A stretch of 64,000 nt of DNA, from assembly GCF_018986915.1 (NCBI RefSeq), contig NZ_CP076723.1:2017501-2081500 (forward strand), written 5' to 3'. Below, piece by piece: positions 8,830 through 16,691 of the stretch. Positions within the stretch are counted from its first letter, which is position 1. Each line of letters starts with the position of its first letter. Source of the DNA: Geomonas oryzisoli. Lineage in GTDB: Bacteria; Desulfobacterota; Desulfuromonadia; Geobacterales; Geobacteraceae. The position numbers and the translations under genes were made by a program. The notes below the pieces were generated by a model, which worked only from the letters and a program-made list of their open reading frames with translations, did no database searches and was not told the DNA's origin.

Positions 8830-9600
8830 TCACAGCTCGCAGGTCTCCCCGTCCTCAGGCACGAGCACTCGCTGTATCATGCCATTTTCCTTGAGGAAGT
8901 CACGCAATTCTTTTCTCGACAGCACGGCGTGGTTCATGGCCTCCATGTGGCTCGCTATGATGGTGGCCTCCGGCGCGGCTTTGCAAACTTCATGAACGTC
9001 CTGCTTCCCCATGATGATGGACCCAATCCCGATGATCTGGGCATCACCGCAGTTGAGAACGATAACGCCCGGTGCGTATTTCCGCAGCGCGTCCGCCACA
9101 TGCGCGTTCCAGACGGTATCGCCGGCGAGATAGAGGGTTTTCTCGTCGGGATGCTGGAGAATCACTCCGCATACCTCGCCCAAACGATCACCGAGTTTCG
9201 CCATGGCAGCGTCGCTGCCATGCTGCCCCGATGTTTTTATGAGAGTGATGCCGGCGAATTGCGTTTGCTGCGTGAGCACGGTGACGTCGGTAAAGCCGGC
9301 CTCCCGAAGCAGGGCGGCATCTTTTTCGTTCTGGGCGAAGATAGTCATCGTCTTCGGGATCAGGTTTCTAGCCGCTTCGTCCCAGTGGTCGAGGTGGGTA
9401 TGGGTGACGATGACGGCGTCCACGTCGAGCAATGTCTTCACGGGTACCGGCAGGTCCACCAGCGGATTGCGCAGATGCTGGTTGACCGTTCCCGCAAAGG
9501 GCGGGTACGCCCCTTTCTCGGACAGAACCGGGTCGATCAGAAATCTCTTCCCGCCATATTCAAGCTTCGCCGTCGCATTGCGAACTTGTATGAATTTCAT
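8830..9600 (-). CDS. MBL-fold metal-dependent hydrolase (UlaG-like)
   Basis: A 256-residue metallo-beta-lactamase-fold enzyme. The zinc motif HTHLDHWD lies at about residue 66, a second histidine in TSGQHGSD, an aspartate in LAGDTVW and a final histidine in ASHMEAMNH, the set expected for the UlaG/YcbX-like branch. Substrate cannot be read from sequence. No signal peptide, so cytosolic. ATG 9600 is used because AAGGAGG sits seven bases upstream. It is followed by a GlxA-type regulator and probably co-transcribed with it. Confidence 0.85.
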   Translation of the reverse strand: MKFIQVRNATAKLEYGGKRFLIDPVLSEKGAYPPFAGTVNQHLRNPLVDLPVPVKTLLDVDAVIVTHTHLDHWDEAARNLIPKTMTIFAQNEKDAALLREAGFTDVTVLTQQTQFAGITLIKTSGQHGSDAAMAKLGDRLGEVCGVILQHPDEKTLYLAGDTVWNAHVADALRKYAPGVIVLNCGDAQIIGIGSIIMGKQDVHEVCKAAPEATIIASHMEAMNHAVLSRKELRDFLKENGMIQRVLVPEDGETCEL

Positions 9601-9780
9601 CACTTGCCTCCTTGATTCGGTATGGGTGCATTATCGCCAATTGCATCAGCCCCTGCCAGTGGCCCGAAGGACAGATATCGTCCGGTTTGGGACACAGAGT
9701 TCCATGAGTGTATCTGGCGGATTAAGTTCGGTAAAGGCGGATTTCCATCTGATGCGTCGAATTCCGCTTAACTTCAGATC

Positions 9781-10000
9781 GTTCAGGATTCAAATCGACG
9801 AATCTGATTTCAATTCGGCGATTCTGATCGTAATTCGACGATTCTGATCGTAATTCGACGATTCTGATCGTAATTCGACGATTCTGATCGTAATTCGACG
9901 ATTCTGATCGTAATTCGACGATTCTGATTTCAATTCGTCGATTCTGATTTCAAATCGATAAATCTATTTTCTAATCGACCAATTTGGTTCCAAATCGCCG
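9781..10000. repeat. 20-bp tandem repeat array (about 10 units)
   Basis: A 20-bp unit, taattcgacgattctgatcg, repeats head to tail. Four central copies (9831-9910) are identical. Outward copies drift stepwise: 9811-9830, 9911-9930 and 9931-9950 carry one to four changes, and 9791-9810, 9951-9970 and 9971-9990 are more degraded. This gradient is what central expansion by slippage or unequal crossing-over leaves. No spacer diversity, so not CRISPR. It lies in the 535-bp non-coding stretch 9601-10135; the remainder of that stretch shows nothing except a hairpin at 10103-10126. Confidence 0.9.
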
Positions 10001-10102
10001 AGCGAGCTGACGAAAGACCTGTTGTCTGCCGTGCTTTCTTCAGGGAATGTTTCGTCTGAATTTCAAGGGAGAGAAGGACGGAGAAGTCGGAAGGGGAGGG
10101 GA

Positions 10103-10126
10103 CCCCCCTGGCGGGAACCAGGGGGG
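10103..10126 (-). terminator. GC hairpin after fibronectin-III gene
   Basis: CCCCCCTGG and CCAGGGGGG form a 9-bp stem with a 6-base loop ten bases beyond the stop of the minus-strand gene. There is no T run, so it may stabilise the mRNA end instead of terminating by itself. Confidence 0.45.
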
Positions 10127-10135
10127 GGATGCCAC

Positions 10136-10747
10136 TCAGACTGATGGCAAAATTACCATGTTGGACCAGGGGCCCAAGGTGTTGCCTCGCTTGCCCCTAA
10201 GCTTCAGGTAATTGGTTTTTGTTCTGTTTAACCCGGTGAGGTAGATTCCTTGGCAATTCGTCGACCAGGTCAGGAAAGACCAGTTGCTCTCAACGCTGGG
10301 TTCGCTTTCGCTGAACCATAGTTCGTACCCCTTCGCACCCGCAAGCCTGGTAAGCGAGCAGTAAGGGAGTCCCTGTTTGTCAAAATGGACCCTCAGGTCG
10401 TTGGCAGCTAGCAACGGAATAGCAGCTGAGGTAGTTGCGGGCTTCGGGGCCACGTTGAACTTGTTCATTAACGAAGGGTCTATAGGGCTCACGGCTTTAC
10501 TGAACCCGTTGATGATGGAGATAGCTTGGTACAGTTCGGCCCCCGCCTCTTCGCACTCCTTGACCTGTTCGGGGTCGCCTTTTAAATAGCCGGTGAGACT
10601 CGCCTCCAATCGGTTGTGCAGTTGGGCATATTTGTCGGGAGTAGGGAATAGGGAGAGGATGTAGGCGTGGAATTCCGGCGTCAGCGCTCGACGTATCTCT
10701 TCTGACTTGGCGACCATCTCTGGAAGCGTAAGATCGTTATGGGGCAT
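10136..10747 (-). CDS. Fibronectin type III domain protein
   Basis: A 203-residue protein without signal peptide. The N-terminal half (1-90) is helical. The C-terminal part (about 115-203) has fibronectin-III character: a strand pair around AGAKGYELWFSES, a tryptophan-rich middle (SNWSFLTWSTNC) and an ending typical of the fold (YLKLRGKRGN...GPWSNMV). Proteins of this two-part type are frequent in Geobacter relatives but have no known role. ATG 10747 is preceded by AAGGAGG, so the 33 upstream in-frame residues are rejected. Confidence 0.7.
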   Translation of the reverse strand: MPHNDLTLPEMVAKSEEIRRALTPEFHAYILSLFPTPDKYAQLHNRLEASLTGYLKGDPEQVKECEEAGAELYQAISIINGFSKAVSPIDPSLMNKFNVAPKPATTSAAIPLLAANDLRVHFDKQGLPYCSLTRLAGAKGYELWFSESEPSVESNWSFLTWSTNCQGIYLTGLNRTKTNYLKLRGKRGNTLGPWSNMVILPSV

Positions 10748-10914
10748 TGGCGTCCTCCTTCTCAGAACTTGGATTGATTGGCGTGTGTTAATGTTGCCAT
10801 CGTTTTTGCAGCGCGCAAGAAAAAAAGTTTGATGCTGTCCTCCCATCGCCTTTTCTTGACAACGCCACCTCGATCAGGAAACTTAAATTGAATTAATGTT
10901 TGATCGGAGGCACC

Positions 10915-12234
10915 ATGGATAACCTCCTCGCTGCCCGTGCCCTCATGGGCGTTTCCTTTGTCTTCCACATCATTTATGCCACCCTTGGGATCGGTCTACC
11001 CCTCTTGCTCATGCTGGCCGAAGGACTGGCATTGAAGACCGGCGATGACAGTTGGCACCGAATCGCCAGGCGCTGGGTCCTCCCCGCAGGCGTTGTCTTC
11101 GCCATCGGCGCCGTTTCGGGAACAATCCTCTCCTTCGAGCTGGGGCTGCTGTGGCCCAGGTTCATGGCCTTCAGCGGGGCGATGATCGGCTTGGCCTTCT
11201 CCATGGAAGGGTTCGCCTTCTTCACCGAGGCGATCTTTCTCTCCCTTTACTTTTACGGTGAACGACGGCTTTCCAGGCGTGCTCTTTTCCTTTGCACCAT
11301 ACCCCTTACCCTGGCCGCGGCGATCTCCGCCATCTTCGTTATCAGCGCCAACGGTTGGATGAACGCACCCTCCGGGTTTCGGATGGTGAACGGATCCCCC
11401 TCCGATGTGCTGCCGCTCAAGGCCTTTGCCAACGAGGCATGGCCGCACGAGGCGCTGCACGGCACCCTCGCCGCCTATGTCGCCACGTCCTTTGCCGTTG
11501 CCGGCTACTACGCCGCCTTGCTCCTCAGGCGGAGGGACACCGTCGATGCGAAAAAGGCGCTGGTGTTGTCGCTTTCGGTGGCTGCGGTGACGGCGCCCCT
11601 CATGCTGGTGACGGGTGACTGGGCTGCCGATTCGGTGGCACATTTTCAGAAGGCGAAGCTGGCCGCGATGGAGGCGCATTTCAAAACCTCGGCTGCCGCG
11701 CCCCTGGTGATCGGCGGTTGGCCGGATCCGGATAACGGGCAGGTCCTCTACGCCTTGCGCATCCCGAAGCTTTTGAGCCTTCTCGCGCAGGACGACCCCA
11801 ATGCTGTGGTGCAGGGGCTCGACGCGTTTCCCCAAGGAACAACGCCCGATCCCAGGCTGGTGCATCCCTTCTTCGACCTGATGGTCGGCTCTTTCTTCGT
11901 CATGGCGATCGGTCTGGGCTGGTTCTGGTGGCTGCGCTGGCGCACAAAGGTGGTACCGGATGGGCCTCGGTTATTGAAGTACCTCATCTTCGCCTCTCCC
12001 TTCGGCATCATCGCCCTGGAGAGCGGGTGGCTGGTGACCGAGTTCGGCCGGCAGCCCTGGGTGGTGCAGGGCTACCTGCGCACCTCGCAATCGGTTACCC
12101 CCAACGCCGGTATGGTCTCCGTGTTTGTAACCTTTGTCGTGGTCTACTTTTGCCTGACCGCCGGAATGTTGAAACTGCTGCTGCGTCACCAGGGGCGCCA
12201 CGGTGTGGACGGCAAGGAGGTGGGACATGCCTGA
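10915..12234 (+). CDS. cydA: Cytochrome bd ubiquinol oxidase subunit I
   Basis: A 439-residue, multi-span inner-membrane protein, the haem-bearing subunit of cytochrome bd quinol oxidase, which reduces O2 to water. Visible: the haem b595 histidine H18 (FVFHIIYATLG), the conserved acidic region SMEGFAFFTEAIFLSLYFYGE, the HEALHG segment with the haem b558 histidine, and GRQPW in the late quinol loop. The protein is shorter than E. coli CydA and the Q-loop is short, as in the cyanide-insensitive (CIO) branch. ATG 10915 follows GGAGG with a 5-base gap. It overlaps cydB by 8 bases. In an anaerobe this would serve oxygen removal and microaerobic respiration. Confidence 0.95.
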   Translation: MDNLLAARALMGVSFVFHIIYATLGIGLPLLLMLAEGLALKTGDDSWHRIARRWVLPAGVVFAIGAVSGTILSFELGLLWPRFMAFSGAMIGLAFSMEGFAFFTEAIFLSLYFYGERRLSRRALFLCTIPLTLAAAISAIFVISANGWMNAPSGFRMVNGSPSDVLPLKAFANEAWPHEALHGTLAAYVATSFAVAGYYAALLLRRRDTVDAKKALVLSLSVAAVTAPLMLVTGDWAADSVAHFQKAKLAAMEAHFKTSAAAPLVIGGWPDPDNGQVLYALRIPKLLSLLAQDDPNAVVQGLDAFPQGTTPDPRLVHPFFDLMVGSFFVMAIGLGWFWWLRWRTKVVPDGPRLLKYLIFASPFGIIALESGWLVTEFGRQPWVVQGYLRTSQSVTPNAGMVSVFVTFVVVYFCLTAGMLKLLLRHQGRHGVDGKEVGHA

Positions 12235-13249
12235 TCCGGTATCGCTGGCCGCCCTGGTGGCCGCTCTCGCCTTGGTGCTGTACGCCCTTTTCGGCGGCGC
12301 CGATTTCGGAGGAGGCATCTGGACCGCGCTCGCTTTCGGGCCCCGGGCGCGTGAGCAGCGGGAGGCGCTCTTCAATGCCATAGGTCCGGTGTGGGAGACC
12401 AACCATGTCTGGCTCATTTTCGTGGTGGTGACGCTGTTCACGGCATTTCCTGCCGGCTTTTCCGCCTTGTTTATTGCGCTCATGACACCGCTGGTGGTCG
12501 CCCTGGTGGGAATCAACTTCAGGGGGGCGGCCTATGCCTTCCGGCACTACGGCAGGGCGTCGGGCCGGGAATTGCCTCTCACCGCGCTGGTCTTCGAGAT
12601 CGCCAGTGTGCTCACCCCCTTTGCCCTGGGCATGGCGGTGTCGGCGACTGCGGCCGGCAGCATCACCATCGACAACGACGTGGTCGCTACCGGTACCGCG
12701 GTTTGGCTCAACCCTTTTACCCTCATGGGTGGCGTGATTGCCCTCTGCATGTGTGCTTACCTGGCGCCGGTGTACATGACGGTTCGGGTGAGCGGTGCGC
12801 TCCAGGAGGATTTCCGCAACGCATCGATCGCCGCCGGCGTGGCGCTCGGTGTGGTGACCGCGGTCATGATCCCGCTCGCCCTGCAGACGGCCCCGGAGTT
12901 CTCCCACAGGCTGCTCGGTTCCTGGCCCATGCTCTGTGTGGTCTGCGCGGTGCTCTCCGGGGTGACCACCCAGCTTTTGCTGCTGTTGAGGCACTACCGG
13001 CTCGCGCAGGTGATGACCGGTGCCACCGTGGTCCTTACCCTGGCCGGTTTTGCCGCCGCACTCCATCCCGATCTCATAATACAGGAGATGCCCCTGCGAG
13101 CCGCCGCAGCACCGCGCAGTACGCTCGTTGCATACCTGACCGTGCTTCCCGTCGGGGCCGCGATACTGGTTCCTTCCTTGTGGTTTCTGTACTGGACCTT
13201 CAGGGGGGAGCCGGCGCCGGAGCTCCCGCCGGCCGGGAAGGAGCCGTGA
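12227..13249 (+). CDS. cydB: Cytochrome bd ubiquinol oxidase subunit II
   Basis: A 340-residue membrane protein with about eight or nine hydrophobic spans. The start (YALFGGADFGGGIWTAL) and the following W-E-T-N-H-V-W-L segment are diagnostic for CydB/CioB. It forms the heterodimer with CydA; haem is bound only by CydA. ATG 12227 is preceded by AAGGAGGTGGG inside cydA, giving an 8-base overlap and coupled translation. No cydX, cydC or cydD lies next to it here. Confidence 0.95.
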   Translation: MPDPVSLAALVAALALVLYALFGGADFGGGIWTALAFGPRAREQREALFNAIGPVWETNHVWLIFVVVTLFTAFPAGFSALFIALMTPLVVALVGINFRGAAYAFRHYGRASGRELPLTALVFEIASVLTPFALGMAVSATAAGSITIDNDVVATGTAVWLNPFTLMGGVIALCMCAYLAPVYMTVRVSGALQEDFRNASIAAGVALGVVTAVMIPLALQTAPEFSHRLLGSWPMLCVVCAVLSGVTTQLLLLLRHYRLAQVMTGATVVLTLAGFAAALHPDLIIQEMPLRAAAAPRSTLVAYLTVLPVGAAILVPSLWFLYWTFRGEPAPELPPAGKEP

Positions 13250-13338
13250 GGGCAACAGGAAAAGATGTGAAAAATTTAACCTTTGTGCTAACCTGAACTG
13301 GGCATTTTGCCATAATCCTCAGTACAAGGAGTGCAGCT

Positions 13339-13584
13339 ATGAAAAGGATACTTCTCATAATCAGCATGGTGGTAACTGCGCTCGCCTCCGGGTGTGCCTC
13401 CCGCGAAGGGAGCGCGGTCGGCGGTGCCTTGGGCGGCGCTGCGCTAGGCGTCGGCGGTTACGAGTATAGTGCACACAGGCAGATGGAACAGGTGGAGGCT
13501 GACTACCGGGCGGGCAAGATCGACAGGAGAGAGTACGAGATCCGTAAAAACCAGATCGAAAAGGGATCCCTGTTCCAAAGGTAG
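13339..13584 (+). CDS. Small lipoprotein with glycine-zipper segment
   Basis: An 81-residue lipoprotein: signal peptide with lipobox ASGC (Cys19), then a glycine-rich stretch (VGGALGGAALGVGG) like glycine-zipper membrane segments, then a charged helix whose D-Y-R-A-G-K-I-D-R-R-E-Y-E-I-R resembles a SHOCT-type short helical motif. CAAGGAG precedes the ATG. A terminator follows at 13613. Probably an outer-membrane-associated structural protein; function unknown. Confidence 0.7.
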   Translation: MKRILLIISMVVTALASGCASREGSAVGGALGGAALGVGGYEYSAHRQMEQVEADYRAGKIDRREYEIRKNQIEKGSLFQR

Positions 13585-13612
13585 AGTTCACACACAAAGC
13601 GAAGCCACTGGC

Positions 13613-13641
13613 AAAGCCGCCCCGAAAAGGGCGGCTTTTTG
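13613..13641 (+). terminator. Rho-independent terminator
   Basis: AAGCCGCCC / GGGCGGCTT stem with a short loop followed by TTTTT, right after the small lipoprotein gene. Confidence 0.85.
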
Positions 13642-13747
13642 TTGGTCCAGTCAAACTTTTTGCCTCCGTATACAAACAAATATGGCATCTGGATGTGAAA
13701 AATAGTAAAGTTGCGGGTCTTGTGACTTAACTAGCCTCAGAGGCCGC

Positions 13748-14200
13748 ATGAAACCCTTCCACACCGAAACAGTGCTGCAAACGACCAGGGACAGGGTATG
13801 GGAGCTGTTGAGCGACTTTTCCCTCTACCCGCAGTGGAACCCGCTGTTTCCCAAGCTTGCCGGACCCGGTACCGTGGGGAGCAGCCACGAAATGGTGGTC
13901 CATCTCCCCGGGATCGATCCCTTTACCGTGCAGGCGACGCTTGATGTTAAAGGGGAGGGGGGACTCTCGTGGCACAGTGTCTTCCTGGGACGTCCCGTGC
14001 TTACCTGGACCTTTTCCTCCCGCATCCGGGTGGTTGCTCCCGAGAGCCTTGAGGTCCGGCTCGACTCCGAGTTTCGCGGCGTGCTGGCGCCTTTGTTCCG
14101 GTTCGCCCTGGCGAGGTCGATGGAAGAGGGGATGGAGCAACTGAACCAGGCGCTGCGCCGCTGGGGCGAGAAGGGAAATGTGCGCTGCATGAGGTGCTGA
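13748..14200 (+). CDS. SRPBCC-family protein
   Basis: A 150-residue protein of the START/SRPBCC ligand-binding fold: the N-terminal T-x-L-Q-T-T-R-D-R-V-W-E-L-L-S-D, the signature YPQWNPLFP at about 27-35, and a long C-terminal helix (residues 115-145). These proteins hold hydrophobic ligands in a helix-grip cavity. The stop lies 32 bp before the thioesterase gene, so the two may be transcribed together. Ligand unknown. Confidence 0.75.
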   Translation: MKPFHTETVLQTTRDRVWELLSDFSLYPQWNPLFPKLAGPGTVGSSHEMVVHLPGIDPFTVQATLDVKGEGGLSWHSVFLGRPVLTWTFSSRIRVVAPESLEVRLDSEFRGVLAPLFRFALARSMEEGMEQLNQALRRWGEKGNVRCMRC

Positions 14201-14232
14201 GTCGCATTCAAGTTTATTTTCAGGAGGGATCG

Positions 14233-14760
14233 ATGAATGAATGTTGCACTGCGGACCAGCATGCGTCCGTTCTTAACCTGCCGCCGGTTCAGGGGCGCTG
14301 GCCCGGCTCCTGCTTTGTCTGCTCGGAGGGGCACCCGCACGGGTTGGGCCTTCGCTTTCACCATACCGCCGACGGCGTCGCCTGCCTGACCGCCGTCCCC
14401 GCGACGTACTGCGGTTTCGACGGTATGGTGCACGGAGGGATCATCTCCGCGCTCATGGACGAGGCCGCCGCCTACGCGCTTTTCGCACGTCACGGCAGGC
14501 TCGGGGTGACCCGCGAGATCAACGTCCGTTTTCTGAAACCGGTCCCTACCGGCACCGAGATCCGGGTTGTGGGCCAGGTGCTCACCTTCGATCCCCCGGA
14601 GGCGGAGGTGGTGATGGCCATCTACGATGCCGACGGGCAGCGTCTTGCCGAGGGGCGCACCTTGTGGTCCTTCCCGCGCCTGTCCCGCATCGCGGCCCTG
14701 GCCGGCGTAGAAGAAGAGGTGCTGCAGAATTTCCTGGATGACTGCCAGAAGGTTTCCTGA
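14233..14760 (+). CDS. PaaI-type hotdog-fold thioesterase
   Basis: A 175-residue single hotdog domain. The signature G-M-V-H-G-G-I-I-S-A-L-M-D-E-A at about residues 64-78 carries the acidic residue used by PaaI-like acyl-CoA thioesterases, followed by the strand TREINVRFLKPVP. The preceding C-F-V-C-S-E-G-H-P-H-G-L-G-L is common in this branch. ATG 14233 follows CAGGAGG. Its position before an acyl-CoA ligase suggests a role in fatty or aromatic acyl-CoA turnover. Confidence 0.85.
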   Translation: MNECCTADQHASVLNLPPVQGRWPGSCFVCSEGHPHGLGLRFHHTADGVACLTAVPATYCGFDGMVHGGIISALMDEAAAYALFARHGRLGVTREINVRFLKPVPTGTEIRVVGQVLTFDPPEAEVVMAIYDADGQRLAEGRTLWSFPRLSRIAALAGVEEEVLQNFLDDCQKVS

Positions 14761-14837
14761 TTAGTGACCATCTTCCGTTGCCTGCCGCTCCCTCTTTTCA
14801 AAGCGGGGCGGGGGGGGAGATTTGCTTTTCCGCAACC

Positions 14838-14882
14838 CAAAACAAATCCCCCTAAATCCCCCTTTATCAAGGGGGACTTTCC
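14838..14882. repeat. Dispersed C/G-tract intergenic repeat
   Basis: Contains aaatccccctaaatcccc followed by tttatcaagggggac, the same family as at 42-130 but read from the other strand. It separates the thioesterase and ligase genes and can form a hairpin. Confidence 0.6.
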
Positions 14883-14947
14883 AGCGGTAGGTAGGCGGCA
14901 GACAGTTGGGTAAAAGTTTAACCATTGCTTCAATGAGGAGGATATAA

Positions 14948-16591
14948 ATGAGTGATTTGCTGATTCCGCGCACCCCTTCCGCGTTCGATTACCAGCTGCT
15001 GATCAAGAACATGCTGCTGTACCCCGTGGTCGACAACCCGGACCAGGAGATCGTCTACCGCGACCTCTACCGCGGCACCTATCGGCAGCTCAGGGAGCGG
15101 GTAGGGCGGGCCGCCAGCATGCTGACCGACCTCGGGGTGCGCCCCGGGCAGACGGTCGCGGTGATGGACTGGGACAGCCACCGCTACCTGGAGCTCTTCT
15201 TCGCGGTGCCCATGATCGGCGCCGTGTTGCACACCATCAACGTGCGCCTGTCGCCGGAACAGATCCTGTACACCATCGACCACGCCGAAGACGACGTGCT
15301 GCTGGTCAACGCGGAGTTTCTTCCCATCCTGGAACAGATCCGCGGCAGGATCGACAACGTGCGCACCTACATCCTGATCAGCGACGAGGAGGCCAAGGAA
15401 GACGATACCGTCCCCTTCGCCGGCGAATACGAGGAACTCCTGGCCAAGGCGTCCCCCGATTTCGACTTCCCGGACCTGGACGAGAACACCAGGGCCACCA
15501 CGTTCTACACCACCGGCACCACGGGGATGCCCAAGGGGGTCTACTTCAGCCACCGGCAGCTCGTGTTGCACACCATGGCCCTCATGACCACGCTCGGCAC
15601 CGCGACCGCGCACGGCTGCCTGCACCGCGACGACGTCTACATGCCCATAACGCCCATGTTCCACGTCCACGCCTGGGGCGTCCCCTACATCGCCACCATG
15701 CTGGGGCTGAAGCAGGTTTACCCGGGCCGCTACCTCCCGGAGACCCTGCTGGAACTGAAGGAAAAGGAAGGGGCAACCTTCTCGCACTGCGTGCCGACCA
15801 TCCTGCACATGATGTTAAAGCACCCGCATGCGGCGCGCATGGACTTAAGCGGCTGGAAGCTCATCATCGGCGGCGCCGCCTTGTCGCGCAACCTCTGCGT
15901 CGAGGCGCTGAAAGCCGGTATGGATGTCTTTACCGGCTACGGCATGTCCGAGACCTGCCCCATCCTCACCATCTCCCAGCTGACGCCCGAGATGCTTGAG
16001 CTCTCCCACGCGGATCAGGCGGAAGTCCGCTGCAAGACTGGCCTTACGCTGCCGCTGGTGGACCTGCGCGTGGTGGATGCCGATCTCAACGAGCTGCCGC
16101 GGGACGGCGTAAGCGCGGGCAACGTGGTGGTGCGCTCTCCCTGGCTCACCCAGGGGTATCTCAAAGACCACAAGGCCTCCGAACGCCTTTGGCTTGGAAG
16201 TTATCTGCACACCGGCGACGTGGCGGTGCGCGACCAGCTTGGCTACCTGCGTATTACCGACCGGAGCAAGGACGTCATCAAGGTCGCTGGTGAGTGGGTC
16301 TCTTCCCTGGAGCTCGAGGACATCATCGCTCACCATCCTGCCGTGGCCGAGGTGGCGGTGATCGGCAAGGCCGACGAGAAATGGGGCGAGCGTCCCCTGG
16401 CCCTGGTGGTTCCCAAGCCGTCGGTGAAGATCACCGAGAAGGACATCTCGCACCACGTCAGGCAGTACGCCGACAAGGGGGTGGTGAGCAAGCAGGTCGT
16501 GCTGGTCAAGGTGAAGTTCGTGGAGGCCATCGACAAGACCAGCGTCGGCAAGATCAACAAGGTGGCGCTCCGGGAGAGGCATCTGGGGTAG
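14948..16591 (+). CDS. Fatty-acyl-CoA ligase (AMP-binding enzyme)
   Basis: A 547-residue adenylate-forming enzyme. Motif A3 YTTGTTGMPKGV lies at about 183-194, motif A5 (TGYGMSET) at about 325, the hinge YLHTGDVAV at about 420 and the catalytic lysine in KTSVGKINK near the C-terminus. Length and layout fit AlkK-like medium/long-chain acyl-CoA synthetases, which couple ATP cleavage to acyl-CoA formation. GAGGAGGAT precedes the ATG. Chain length preference cannot be decided from sequence. Confidence 0.9.
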   Translation: MSDLLIPRTPSAFDYQLLIKNMLLYPVVDNPDQEIVYRDLYRGTYRQLRERVGRAASMLTDLGVRPGQTVAVMDWDSHRYLELFFAVPMIGAVLHTINVRLSPEQILYTIDHAEDDVLLVNAEFLPILEQIRGRIDNVRTYILISDEEAKEDDTVPFAGEYEELLAKASPDFDFPDLDENTRATTFYTTGTTGMPKGVYFSHRQLVLHTMALMTTLGTATAHGCLHRDDVYMPITPMFHVHAWGVPYIATMLGLKQVYPGRYLPETLLELKEKEGATFSHCVPTILHMMLKHPHAARMDLSGWKLIIGGAALSRNLCVEALKAGMDVFTGYGMSETCPILTISQLTPEMLELSHADQAEVRCKTGLTLPLVDLRVVDADLNELPRDGVSAGNVVVRSPWLTQGYLKDHKASERLWLGSYLHTGDVAVRDQLGYLRITDRSKDVIKVAGEWVSSLELEDIIAHHPAVAEVAVIGKADEKWGERPLALVVPKPSVKITEKDISHHVRQYADKGVVSKQVVLVKVKFVEAIDKTSVGKINKVALRERHLG

Positions 16592-16615
16592 GGGGACGGA
16601 AGGTAAGGGGAAAAG

Positions 16616-16650
16616 GAAAGGGGGAGCGCCGGTGCGGTCCCCCTTTTTTT
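16616..16650. terminator. Convergent terminator
   Basis: AAAGGGGGA and TCCCCCTTT arms around a GC loop, then a T run on the plus strand and a pyrimidine-rich tail on the minus strand. It sits between the ligase (+) and aminotransferase (-) genes and may serve both. Confidence 0.75.
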
Positions 16651-16691
16651 GTTTCCTTGGATGCTGTGGTGCGCCGGGCTAAATTCCGGCG

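Noticed and set aside
9781-10000. Possible CRISPR array
   Set aside because: The repeats are directly adjacent without spacers and no cas genes are present.
10856-10889. TTGACA as -35 box of cydAB
   Set aside because: No acceptable -10 hexamer lies 16-18 bp downstream, so a sigma-70 promoter cannot be supported.
12095-13255. Long minus-strand frame opposite cydB
   Set aside because: Arg/His/Gly-rich shadow of the cydB reading frame, without recognisable domains.
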